Shown one piece after another: positions 22,100 to 32,993 of a DNA stretch of 64,000 nucleotides (position 1 is its first letter; each line of letters begins with the position of its first letter). A program made the translations under genes and the position numbers. Under the pieces are notes generated by a model. That model made no database searches and was not told the origin of the DNA. It saw only the letters and a program-made list of their open reading frames with translations. This DNA comes from Margaritifera margaritifera. Its lineage: Eukaryota; Mollusca; Bivalvia; Unionida; Margaritiferidae. The stretch spans positions 843,501 through 907,500 of the forward strand of contig JAQPZY010001675.1 in assembly GCA_029931535.1 (NCBI GenBank), given 5' to 3'.

Positions 22100-23350
22100 G
22101 AGAATTTTTCGGAACCTGTATCAAAGCTGTATCATCCACATATGGAATCAGTTTCTGTTGTTTCTCTCCAATTTCGATACACTTTATTCTTTTTTTTTTC
22201 TTCTTCTAAATAAAAAGTCCATAATTTCAGCACATGAAAGAAAAAGTTATGGGATAAAGGGTTCTCTTTGTCTACAACCTTGTCCAGTCGTAAATAGTAA
22301 TGAACAGACACCATTTTGAATAGCACATAATTTAGCATTTATATTTAATAAATTGACCCATTTATTAAATCGGCACCAAAATTTACAAAGCTTCAGTTTT
22401 ATCTCTAAATTTTGATGATACCGAATCAAACGCTTTCATGAAATCTATCAACACGATTAGACCAGGAATATCTATTTCTTCTGAAATTGCATTATCAAGT
22501 CATATAATATTGTATTCTCTCCCATGAATCTACCAGAAAAAAATCCTTTTGGGTTTTCATGAATTAAATTTTGTAGTACACCCTTTATTCTGCGTGCAGT
22601 ACATGCAGATAATATTTTTTAACTTTTATTTAATGAGGAAATGGGTCTCCAATTTTTTAAGTATTCCCTCGGCTTGATCCCTAATGGAGGGGCCCCAGGT
22701 GGCCGAGTGGTATAAGGTGCTCACCTTTACAGATCACTCATACATCTCACCTTTGTCTGCACGAGTTTTAGTCTCGGCTCAAAGAACGTGGGTATGTGAG
22801 AAAGCTTGCCAGTAGCTTCCCATGGGTCAATGGTTCTTCCTGGGGTCTTTCGAGGTTCTTCCTCCACCGTATGTACTGGCCACCATGTATAGCCTATCAT
22901 GTGCTGAAAAATGGCATTAAATCAAACAACAACAACAACAATTGTTCCCATTGGGTAAAATAGAAATTAATACCTTGTTGTTGACTTCGTGAAAGTTGTT
23001 GATTTTAAAAGCTTACCTTAAAGGACATTATAAGATATACTGACAAATTATTCCCCCCAAAATATGTCAAATTCAGTGCCAGGACTTTTGTCATTGTTAA
23101 TTGTTTCAAAATATTTAGTGCTTCATGTAAAATGTTTGGGCTGTCAAAATTGTCTGTTGATAGGTTGTCTGATTTTGACACCAGTCTCTGAATTACAAAA
23201 GTATTTGGTAGATTTATTTCCTTTATCAATCACTCTGTGTTTGGATCTTACTGCTGATCCTCTAATGAATTCATTTTTTAATACGAATTTATTATAAGAG
23301 TCATGAAAGACATCATTCAAGAGTTAAATTTGACTTTCTAAATATTTTCT
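22100..23350 (-). pseudogene. LINE reverse transcriptase remnant, split by a SINE
   Basis: Readable blocks on the - strand, in order, are STKYFCNSETG, NDKSPGTEFD, ISILPNGN, then (after the SINE) KPREYLKNWRPISSLN, QNGVCSLLFTTGQGCRQREP and PYVDDTALIQVPKNSLKVT. YVDD is the catalytic palm motif. Frameshifts are present between the CRQ and YVDD blocks and several stops occur. Confidence 0.85.
22688..22941 (+). mobile_element. tRNA-derived SINE inserted into the LINE
   Basis: An A-box-like 'tggccgagtgg' (22700-22710) is followed by a decayed B box 'gagttttagtctc' (22763-22775) and a tail 'aaatcaaacaacaacaacaa'. Flanking 'ttgatccctaatgg' (22674-22687) and 'ttgttcccattggg' (22942-22955) are diverged copies of one LINE sequence, i.e. 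the target-site duplication. This family differs from the SINEs at 12.5, 36.3 and 51.3 kb. Confidence 0.88.
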
Positions 23351-23679
23351 CCACCTTTCTGCCTTTCATTTTTTACCAAAACAGAAGGGTATGGTCATTG
23401 AATGGATATTGTGTAGTAACATTTCAAAATATAATTGATCATCTCTTTTGAGCTGGAAGATGTCAGTTGGTACATTTTTTATCTGCTCTCAAATAAAAAG
23501 TAAGGCCACTTACTCCTGTTTAATTTTCTTGATTGTTTCCATAACTTTATTTACACATAAAATAATTTTAGTAGTGAGTTGTTATAACACCAAAAGCCTT
23601 TACCAACGGTAAATGTTGATATTTGAAGCATTAATATGTATGAATTGTCTCTTTGGTATACAGTAGGAATCTCTGATTT

Positions 23680-24270
23680 CTTTATGCAAGATGATAATTC
23701 CACATATATATAAAAAAAAAACATCTAATCTTGCTCTTTTAGTAGGGTTTTTCTTTTGCCAAGTATTTATCCTAAAATGAGGATAATGTCTAATGGGTCT
23801 ATCAAATTCATTTCTTCACAATTTCATTTCTTCACGATTAATTACTTCTCTTCTGGCATATGCAAAGATTTGTAACGATCAGTTTCATGATCTTGTACTA
23901 AGTTTCAATCTCCACAGACAACTACAAATTCAGAATCAAATCCTAATATAATACAAAACCCTTTCTTAAGCAGCCATCTCAGAAAAGTGAGAAAATTGTC
24001 CTCCAAAGAAAGGTGGTTGCTGAACAGAGGTTAAGTAACTTAGTTTCTGGGGTCTTGAAAAAGTGTTTAAGACATGTGATTGCTTAATACAGGTGACATT
24101 TAAGGTAGGTTTGACTGAATCTCTAATATTTTAGTAAAAATTGGGATTGTCTTGATTTGGGCCATATATGTATAATAATGTAATGAGAATTTTCTTGTCA
24201 GTATTGATTTCAATAGCAATCATATTTCCATCTTGATCATGCTTTTTGTTTTTAATTTCATATGCAAGTT
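23680..24270 (-). pseudogene. LINE endonuclease remnant
   Basis: On the - strand 24131-24240 reads DQDGNMIAIEINTDKKI followed by YIYGPNQDNPNFY, the typical edge of an exonuclease-endonuclease-phosphatase fold. Near 23905-23945 comes FVVVCGDWN, the active-site GD.N motif. Stops fall between these blocks and nothing catalytic is likely to be made. Confidence 0.8.
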
Positions 24271-24545
24271 CCAACAATTTAAAGGTAAAAAAACTGCCAA
24301 AAAAACATTGAGAAGATAAAACTGCCAAAAAAAACAAAAATATTTAGTACTATATGATAGAAGATAAAAGGTAAAGATGTTAACATTATGTAAAAGGTAT
24401 AAAAAATTTTAAAAAAAGGTAAAAATACAAAATCCTTAAAATATTCTGTCAAAATGTTATAAATCACATATTTAGAATTATTATTCAAAGGAATGCAAAC
24501 TCCTCTTACATCATTCTTGCCAAGACTCCTAAATACTTCAAAGCT
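24270..24545. repeat. Dispersed repeat, copy 1
   Basis: AT-rich sequence rich in 'ggtaaaa' and 'gataaaactgcc', with 'aaagatgttaacattatgta'. It resembles 38150-38345 closely enough that their chance - strand ORFs share short peptides. It abuts the truncated end of the LINE. Confidence 0.6.
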
Positions 24546-24735
24546 TCGATGAGACCTATGTTCTTATCTGAATATAGTAAATGAGTGTCATGTAAACAGT
24601 ATATTGAATATTTATTTTCCTATGATAAGTTACAGACATCTTTTCTGTTTGAAAAATCTTTTAGGCCTCAACAATTCAAAGACAATATACAAATCATTAT
24701 CTACAAAGCAAACAAAAATTCTGTGGAGAAAACAT

Positions 24736-24738
<3 letters not shown>

Positions 24739-24769
<31 letters not shown>

Positions 24770-24793
24770 CCCCCACACACACACACACACACA
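24739..24793. repeat. (CA)n microsatellite with a C run
   Basis: Two CA tracts separated by 'ccccccc'. All overlapping open frames are low-complexity artefacts. Confidence 0.97.
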
Positions 24794-25784
24794 TCCAACT
24801 TTTTACAAACCGCACAGAAAGAAAGAAAAATAATTTCAAGTTCAAGTTGACAGAATATTTTCTTAGAAAAAGCACAGAATGTTTCATATACAATCAAGCA
24901 GGTACTTTCATGATCCAACCACTCCCCACTTAATGTTGTATTCAATTGTATCTAATTGACACAAGATATCTCATCATTAGGAAAAAACCATCATTCAGTT
25001 ATATTTACACCAACAGTTCTGTTTACACATAGGAATTGAAGAACTTAAACAGGAATATAAGGAAAGCAAAGTTGATCTTACAATGGCCATTTATGGCTTC
25101 CAAATAAATCAGTGATAAAACACAGCTAAAGCTTGCTCAAAAGGGTCTCTGACTGAACAAAATATTATATTGGACCTCTGTAAGTAAGAGTAAATACAAC
25201 ACACTATTGGGATCTACAACAATAATTCTCCGCACACTTGGAAACCATATTACAAGTGTGTTATGAAAGAGTTACTTCCCTTAGACAATCATAAGACGGA
25301 CACAATTCCTATAAACTAGAAATACAATTCACTTAATATATATTGTTGGGTATTTATGGTCATGTAAATATTATCAACAATCATTTTCAAGTTTAAGACT
25401 AGATGAATATACTTTTATAACATAGTTCAAAAAGTACAATGAAAATAAAAATTAAGCCTAGCATATCGGTATATTGTGACTAAATATAATATATATGTCC
25501 AGTGCTCCCCCAATTTCTTGCCCCCCCCCCCCCAACTCTTGCCACCCTGAGTCACCACCAATGAATTTGAATGTACCAGTTGATTTGCTCTTTAATTACC
25601 CCTTTCATTTGCCACTCATGCTATCTGTCATCCACCAAGCCTAATAAATGTACAAATGATATATAAATAATGATCACAGACCTTGAACACCCACCATGTT
25701 TGTCATTCAAAATGACTCATTTAGTGATTTCAGTTATTGACAAGTAAAGCTGATTAGTATTATCTGAACTTTGTTTCTACTTCT
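24794..25784. other. Intergenic, nothing recognised
   Basis: AT-rich sequence on both strands without a supported ORF. A run of about 13 C lies near 25522. Confidence 0.5.
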
Positions 25785-26415
25785 CTAGAGAAACCAACAG
25801 TGCATGGCACATTGCTTACTACCATCACTTTTTCCAGAGAAACAAATAGTCCATGGGACAGTGTTTACTGCCATCACTGTCTTATCTAGAGAAAGCAATA
25901 GTGCATGGCACAGTGCTTACTGCTGTCACTGTCTTATCTAGAGAAACCAATAGTGTATGGCACAGTGCTTACTGCCATCACTGTCTTACCTAGAGAAACC
26001 AATAGTAAATGGCAAAGTGCCTACTGCCATCACTGTCTTATCTAGAGAAACCAATAGTGCATGGCACAGTGCTTACTGTCATCACTCTCTTATCTAGAGA
26101 AACCAATAGTAAATGGCAAAGTGCTTACTGCCATCACTGTCTTATCTAGAGAAACCAATAGTGCATGGCACAGTGCTTACTGCCATCACTCTCTTATCTA
26201 GAGAAACCAATAGTAAATGGCAAAGTGCTTACTGCTACCACTGTCTTATCTAGAGAAACCAATAGTGCATGGCACAGTGCTCACTGCCATCATTGTCTTA
26301 TCTAGAGAAACCAATAGTGGATGGCACAGTGTTTGCACAGTGCTTACTGCCGTCACTATCTTATCTAGAGAAACCAATAGTGCATGGCACAGTGCCTACT
26401 GCCATCACTGTCTTA
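25785..26415. repeat. 52-bp tandem repeat with two alternating variants
   Basis: About twelve copies of 'tctagagaaaccaatagt', a variable block, then 'gcttactgccatcactgtct'. 'tctagaga' begins at 26041, 26093 and 26145, giving a 52-bp period. The variable block is either 'gcatggcacagt' or 'aaatggcaaagt' and the two types alternate across the middle of the array. Confidence 0.93.
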
Positions 26416-26879
26416 ATTGACTACTCTCAAGACTGTTCACAATAATAGCCAATGAAACTTAATGCTAACAACAAAGATTAACACAAGTACAATTTTAATT
26501 AACTTAAAGAGAACTGATGTAAGCTTGAGTAAAATGGTTTTCATATCATTTTCTGTAAATATGTGAGAAGCTTACTTTTAATTAAAATTTATTTTATTCA
26601 TCTATGCATCATTTTCTGATGATTCACTGTTTGAATTTACCTGTGTCTGTCAGTCTATCTATCTATATATCAGATGGACCTCAATCATCTGCCACCCTCG
26701 ATCACCTGCCATTTTCATACTTTTATGAAACTGGGCAGGTAATTGAGGAGCATGGTACTTTCAAAATGTGCATCATTTTTCATTCACCAGTATACTGTGG
26801 ATTATTCAGCTGGAGAACTGTTGTTGGGTATGGTAGGTACCTGCTTCAAAAACAGTTGGTTTTTTTCTTTTTTAAATTA
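26416..26879. other. Intergenic, nothing recognised
   Basis: AT-rich sequence. An open frame at 26604-26933 runs into the following tandem repeat and has no recognised motif. Confidence 0.5.
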
Positions 26880-27245
26880 GTATATGCAGTGTGCATTAAC
26901 TACACAAAAAGATGTATACATGGTATGCATTAACTACACAAAAAGATGTATACATGGTATGCATTAACTACACAAAAAGATGTATACATGGTATGCATTA
27001 ACTACACAAAAAGATGTATACATGGTATGCATTAACTACATAAATAGATGTATATACAGTATGCATTAACTACACAAAAAGATGTATACACAGTATGCAT
27101 CAACTACACAAAAATGTATACACTATGCATTAACTACACAAAACAATGTCTGTACAGTATGCATAAACTACACAAAAATGTTTACACAGTATGCATTAAC
27201 TATATAAATGTATATGCAGTATGCATTAACTTCACAAATAGACTA
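26880..27245. repeat. 34-bp tandem repeat
   Basis: About ten copies of 'gcattaactacacaaaaaga' followed by 'tgtatacatggtat'. The first five are nearly identical; later ones shorten and diverge. Confidence 0.93.
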
Positions 27246-27614
27246 TTTTTAATATATTCCATCAGTATTTGTTAATTCTTACTGAACATGTACAACAAAA
27301 GGAAAACCACTTAGTCGTAGAATGTAAAACATGATTATGCACACTATTAAGTACTCTCCTATGCTTTTAGTGGTAATATAAAGAAAAATAAATGATTATG
27401 TTAAGGTTCTTGATAACTGTATATATAACCTACAATATATACCGACACTATTTTATGAAAATAATTATAATAAAAGAATTCAAACTTTTTTACAAATCAG
27501 ATTTGATGGCATTATTGAGCAAAAGCGGTTACTTTTAATTTCTGGAGTGAAAAAATGTATTTTATCACTGGCGGTCAATAGACATTGATAATATTATGAC
27601 TAAGAAATTTCAAG

Positions 27615-27700
27615 CTTTTGTAAGACGCTTGTGTGGTGTAAAGGTAACAATGGCCGCCTCATGGCCAGATGAACTGGGTTCAAATCCAGCAATGGGCAAA
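27615..27700 (+). other. tRNA-like sequence (SINE head or tRNA pseudogene)
   Basis: An A-box-like 'tgtggtgtaaaggtaaca', a perfect 5-bp anticodon-type stem (tggcc/ggcca) around a 7-nt loop, and a B-box-like 'gggttcaaatcc' are in the right order. The T stem lacks one C and the base before the anticodon is C rather than T, so a functional tRNA is unlikely. A TA microsatellite follows directly. Confidence 0.5.
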
Positions 27701-27922
27701 TATATATATATATTTTTTCATTTTGTTTTTATCTGCTGTTTTACCTTGACTTTGGAAGGAGCATTATGTAACTACTGATATTTTATGTGCAAATATACAC
27801 AAAACAGAGCAAAACATAAGCAGTAAACCACTGACATTATCGTGCGGGATACAGTAAAAAATCAGCTACTACATGCATGTTATACAGATTGCTAAACAAT
27901 ATGCTTGAGCATAAAATTAAAA

Positions 27923-28070
27923 AAATATTTGCTTGCTCCAAGTGAATAACTGATATATTTCATTGAGTAGGTGAAAAACTCAGTATTTTCAAAAGTGGCG
28001 AAAGTGAAAATACTGAGTTTTTCACCTAGTCAATGAAATATATCCGTTCACTCTTTTCAAGCAAATATTA
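27923..28070. mobile_element. Foldback element with about 65-bp arms
   Basis: The left arm contains 'tatatttcattgagtaggtg' and 'aaaaactcagtattttca'. The right arm has the inverse complement, 'gaaaatactgagtttttcac' and 'tagtcaatgaaatata', ending in 'aagcaaatatt', the inverse of the left 'aatatttgctt'. The loop is only about 13 nt. No ORF. Confidence 0.75.
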
Positions 28071-28744
28071 TATATATATATGCTGCAAATCACAAAATTT
28101 TAGCAAATAAGAAACTCTGCTTAGCAAAAACATTTCCTGAAAAAACTTTTAAAGTGCTAGACATCGGTGATTAATATGCTGAATTGGCCATATTTCATAC
28201 AGTTTTAGGATGCTAAAACAATTATTTGCATTACATTACATAAGTATGGATATATAATTCCAGGACAGATGCCCCAAATAAATTATAGAATTATTCACAT
28301 GACCCAATGTTTCCTCCAGCTTCCCAAAAAATGGGATGCTAAGGTCCCCCTGGGTGTATTTAATAGGACCCTTCTCACTTTATGGGGGCACTGTCTATTA
28401 TTTAATTATTTAGCTTAACTTGTTCTTATTTATACTAAATTACTATGCAATTATTTTCACATATGTTCTTATTCAGTAAAAGAATTTTGTACAACTACAT
28501 TAGAACTGAGATAAAAGTGCTGACACATTCCTCTATCATGGGTGTTTTATTTTTAATTGCTGTACATTTGTAAATTAATAAAGATCTTACTTTTCATTTT
28601 GGTCATTTTGAAACCATCCTTTTTATTAGGGATATAAGCCATGTGATTATCTCCCTTGTCAATTCTTTATGCTTAATCTGTCAAACTCCTGACAATGATG
28701 TCAGATGCTATGGCAAAAATAACACCCACTGTTATCAATAATTT
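28071..28744. other. Intergenic, nothing recognised
   Basis: AT-rich unique sequence with a short TA microsatellite at its left edge and no supportable ORF. Confidence 0.5.
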
Positions 28745-29165
28745 CAATACAGTCAATTCTTGTGTTCTCTAGATACAGGATACTTCATTTGAATACAGTC
28801 ATTTCTTGTGTTCTCTAGATACAGCGTACTTACATTTGAATACAGTCATTTCTTGTGTTCTCTAGATACAGCATACTTACATTTGAATACAGTCATTTCT
28901 TGTGTTCTCTAGATTCAGCGTACTTCCGTTTGAATACAGTCATTTCTTGTGTTCTCTAGATACAGCGTACTTCATTTGAATACAGTCATTTCTTGTGTTC
29001 TCTAGATACAGCGTACTTCCATTTGAATACAGTCATTTCTTGTGTTCTCTAGATACAGCGTACTTCATTTGAATACAGTCATTTCTTGTGTTCTCTAGAT
29101 ACAGCGTACTTCATTTGAATACAGTCATTTTTTGTGTTCTCTAGATACAGCGTACTTCCATTTCT
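28745..29165. repeat. 47-bp tandem repeat
   Basis: Nine copies of 'gaatacagtcatttcttgtg' plus 'ttctctagatacagcgtact'. 'gaatacagtc' begins at 28791, 28838, 28885 and 28932, giving a 47-bp period; other copies lack one or two bases. Copies are nearly identical. Confidence 0.95.
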
Positions 29166-30515
29166 GTCAGACCATTAGTCTTTATCACGTTTGTTGACTT
29201 AAATATTCAGCTTGAAAGAGTAAGATATTCATTAATTCTTTATGATTCATTCATTCAAAGCTATCAAAGCTGAGGTAATCTTTATCAATGAAAAGTTTGC
29301 TACATCGCCTGAGTAACAAACTCGAGCACCTTGATGACTTACTGGACTTGCCAAATAGTTAGTGATACAGAGCACAGGCTTGCAAATGACATTGAAGGCT
29401 ATTTTTTGTGTCTTTTATGACGCATTTCTGATGTTTATGTGCACCCTTTCGAATTTTACGTTGAAGTAATTTTAATGAGTTAAGAACTTGTTTGAATGAC
29501 ATAAAATCTTATTTGGATGAGTTTAAAAGTCAATTTAATGAGTATATAACTTAGTTGAACAAATTTATACTTTGTTTGAACAAGTTAAGAACTTGTTTGA
29601 ATGCCTTAAAGTCTCGTATGCACTGAAACCTCTCTTGACCAGCCATCAGAAAGATGGAACAATTAATAAAGGGCCACAACTGAGAGAACCTTACTTACTC
29701 ATTAGCATAATGTCTTTTGATGTGTTTCTTTTGAAACTGTTACCACTTTATTGGAAAGACCTTTTTGGTTGGTAATGAAATTTTCATCATGTTTGAAAAA
29801 CAACAATAATGAAGCTATTGCAAATTAAAATGTATGTATGTAATATAGTGGAAACTGTCTGGGTATCCTACCATTAGGGTGTCACATGTCATTGTTGTCA
29901 TTGGGAATTCACCAATTTAAACTGTTTATGGGAGTTAGAATTTAAAGAAGGGAATATTTTAGAAAATAAGACACTGGATGAACATGAGAAATGGCTATTA
30001 AAGTTATGTGACAATTATGGGAGATTGAGCTGTATTAAATTTTGTCTCTACCATAGCTGCAGTGGTAGGCATTGTATTTTTCTCAGAACTTTGTTTAATT
30101 GCCTCTTTCACTATTCTTGTCTATCAAGAGTACTGTGAGATGTATTTTTAATTGCCCTCAGTCAAAAAATAGCAATGCCAGGGTTGTAGAGCTATATTGA
30201 GAGCAAATTACTAAGATCTTCTCCAGGCATTGCTTAAAATAATTTAAAACCCAAAACTAAGATTTTAAACTATGAACATATTTATTTCATATGGTTCTGA
30301 TTTACTTGGGTAATTCAAACGAAATAAAAGGTTTGTTAAGCCAAGAGTTGGGTTAAGGAAATTTTAACTAATTCAAAATGAATCATGTTATTTTTCTCTT
30401 TACTTATACAGACTTGCTGCACAATATGCATATTTTTAGGAAAAAAATACTGTTTAATCTTGTGTCAAGCCTAGAACATATTCTTGTCAACACGTACTTG
30501 TATTTTTAATTTTGT
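29166..30515. other. Intergenic, weak short repeats only
   Basis: Between 29460 and 29610 the phrase 'gaacttgtttgaatg' and related forms recur every 25-35 bp. The rest is AT-rich unique sequence. No exon is supported. Confidence 0.5.
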
Positions 30516-30519
30516 CTGG

Positions 30520-31040
30520 GGCCAAGTGAGCTTATGGTATGACTCTGTGTCCATCATCCATCGTTTGTTGTCTGTCCATCCATTGCCACTTGATTGTGAA
30601 CACTCTAAAGGCATCATTTCATATCAGATTTCAGTTAGATTTAGTAGCAAGTTTATATCATCAATATCTTGGATGAGTTTGATTATGAGGGGATTTAGCA
30701 TCTGATTGGTTGAGCTTGTGAACGCTTAAGAGGTCATATTTTTTTATCAGATTTGGAATGTAAGTTTATATCATCATGGTCTCAGATGAGTTTGATTATG
30801 AGTGATGTCCACGCATGTTAAAGAGGTGATCTGGTATCTGATTGGCTGAGGTTATGAACACTCTATGGGTCATCTTTCTGATCAGATTTGGATCAGTTGT
30901 GGTGTGTACGCTTATATTTTCAAGATCTCAAATGAGTTCAATTATGAGCGACATCCATGCATATTAATGAGGTAGTCTTGCATCTGATTGGCTAAGCTTG
31001 TGAACACTGAAGGCCATATTTTTTATCTGATTTTTTGGTA
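30520..31040. repeat. Second locus of the 'catattaatgaggt' repeat family
   Basis: Three to four diverged copies with 'tctgattggctgagcttgtg', 'tttgattatgagtga' and 'catccatgcatattaatgag'. Matches the family at 11200-12420. It opens with 'tccatcatccatcgtttgtt', as do related mollusc-type repeats. Confidence 0.8.
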
Positions 31041-31135
31041 TGTTAGGTTATTGTTCATAGCACTTGTGGAATGTCAAGAGATTTATTTCTAATAATTTCA
31101 TATTGAAACCATGTAGATACATGGTATGTACATGC

Positions 31136-31215
31136 AGTTGCTTGCCAGTTTGTGTTAGAAGCCAGTTTGTGTTAGTTAGAAGCCAGTTTGTGTTATTTAG
31201 AAGCCAGTTTGTGTT
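31136..31215. repeat. Short tandem repeat 'agccagtttgtgttag'
   Basis: Four copies separated by 'aag' or 'ttagaag', preceded by 'tgccagtttgtgttag'. Confidence 0.85.
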
Positions 31216-31629
31216 AGAAGCAAGAGAATAACCTATGATAAGAACTACCGGTATTTATAGTCACAGGTTTGGGGTCATCAGAGTTAATCATCCTACAGAA
31301 TTTTTTTCTTCAAATTTCTAAAAATTTAATTTTAGAGTACAATATACATAAATTTCAGTAGAACAAGTGTTAAAAAATCACAAAATAATACACTTTTGGG
31401 ATTATAATGAATGATTTTTAATTTAAACTTAAGAAAAAAAATTGTAATAAAACAAGTCGCACTGTAAGTTGATAATAATTTGATAATGTAGTTATATTCT
31501 AAGACACTTTTTAAAATCTCATTGAATTATTACAGTCTTGTGGATGAAGTGGCCTTTGCTAAGAAAATAGTGGTGTGGGAATTTACTAATAATGAAGTGT
31601 AGTACTGTAAAGGAGGTACAGCTCAGCCA

Positions 31630-32640
31630 GTACTGTCAGTGCATTTCTGATGCACACCAATAGCCTTAATGCTGAACAGCTAAAAGTGTCCCTGATGCAC
31701 ACCAATAGCCTTAATGCTGAACATCTAAAAGTGTCCCTGATGCACACCAGTAGCCTAAATGCTGAACATCTAAAAGTGTCCCTGATGCACACCAATAGCC
31801 TTAATGCTGAACAACAAAAAGTGTCGCTGATGCACACCAGTAGCCTCAGTGCTGAACAGCAAAAAATGTCACTGATGCACACCAATAGCCTCAGTGCCGA
31901 AGAACTAATAGTGTACCTGATGTACACCAATAGTCTCAATGCTGATCACCTAAAAGTGTCGCTGATGCACACCAGTAGCCTCAACGCTGATCAACTAAAA
32001 GTGTCCCTGATGCACACCAATAGCCTTAATGCTGAACAACTAAAAGTGTCCCTGATGCACACTAGTAGTCTCAATGCTGAATAACTAAAAGTGTCCCTGA
32101 TGCACACCAATAGTCTCAATGCTGAACTAAAAGTGTCCCTGATGCACACTAGTAGCCTCAGTGCTGAACAACTAAAAGTGTCCCTGATGCACACCAATTG
32201 CCTTAATGCTGAACAACTAAAAGTGTCCCTGATGCACACCAATAGCCTTAATGCTGAACAACTAAAAGTGTCCCTGATGCACACTAGTAGTCTCAATGCT
32301 GAACAACTAAGTGTCCCTTATGCACACCAATAGCCTCAATGCTGAACTAAAAGTGTCCCTGATGCACACCAATAGCCTTAATGCTGAACAACTAAAAGTG
32401 TCCCTGATGCACACCAATAGCCTCAATGCTGAACTAAAAGTGTCCCTGATGCACACCAATAGCCTTAATGCTGAACAACTAAAAGTGTCCCTGATGCATA
32501 CCAGTAGCCTCAACGCTGATCAACTAAAAGTGTCCCTGATGCACTCTAGTAGCCTCCATGCTGAGCAACTAAAAGTGTCCCTGATACACACCAATAGTCT
32601 CAATGCTGAATAACTAAAAGTGTCACTGATGCACACCTAT
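31630..32640. repeat. 45-bp minisatellite (15-codon period), about 22 copies
   Basis: The unit is 'ctgatgcacaccaatagcct' then 'taatgctgaacaactaaaag' then 'tgtcc'. Several copies are 42 bp (a 3-nt deletion), so most of the array stays open in one + strand frame that reads MHTNSLNAEQLKVSL per unit, and also in one - strand frame. A TAA at 32082 and a 2-nt deletion near 32310 break the + frame. It could be a repeat exon, but no flanking splice sites or conserved exon are supported, so it is called as repeat. Confidence 0.93.
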
Positions 32641-32993
32641 AAATGAATCTAAGTATGAAAATTTCTTTCCATATTTAATTAAGTGCAAAAGAAAAAAGAT
32701 TTTGGTTTATGAAGAACATATTTCTTGTAAAAATCATATCCAAGTTTATAAATATATTTGCAGAAAATGATTCCTAAAAAACTGACCACATTTAAAATTC
32801 TTTAATATTTTTGAAGTAAGTTTGATATGTTTTGTTAAATAGAGTCTGAAGATTGGCAGTATTGCCACATTAAGGTGCCTGAAACATTTATTGTTTATAT
32901 GTTATGACAGTTATATTGCATTATTTTAAGGCATTTCACATATTTTGTTCTATTACTCACAATTATTTTCAATATCTTGTATGTTTAGGTTTT
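32641..32993. other. Intergenic, nothing recognised
   Basis: AT-rich unique sequence between two repeat blocks. Confidence 0.5.

Larger units (their letters stand above)
20990..24270 (-). mobile_element. Decayed LINE (endonuclease plus reverse transcriptase), minus strand
   Basis: Fragments in the order expected for an AP-endonuclease LINE run from 24270 down to 21000: endonuclease, reverse transcriptase with fingers, palm and YVDD motif, then the C-terminal part. Many stops and frameshifts rule out a functional protein. It is probably 5'-truncated because nothing before the middle of the endonuclease is seen above 24270. A SINE (22688-22941) interrupts the palm-encoding region. Motif style suggests the L1/Tx1-like group common in molluscs; that placement is from memory. 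Confidence 0.85.

Noticed and set aside
27615..27700. Functional tRNA gene
   Set aside because: T stem is broken by a missing base and the base before the anticodon is not T; better explained as a SINE head or pseudogene.
31534..31603. Possible terminal exon after 'attacag' with a 22-codon frame to TAG
   Set aside because: Too short, no recognised similarity, and no partner exon was found.
31586..32513. Minus-strand open frames across the 45-bp minisatellite
   Set aside because: Mirror of a repeat whose period is a multiple of three; no start context, splice sites or conserved residues.
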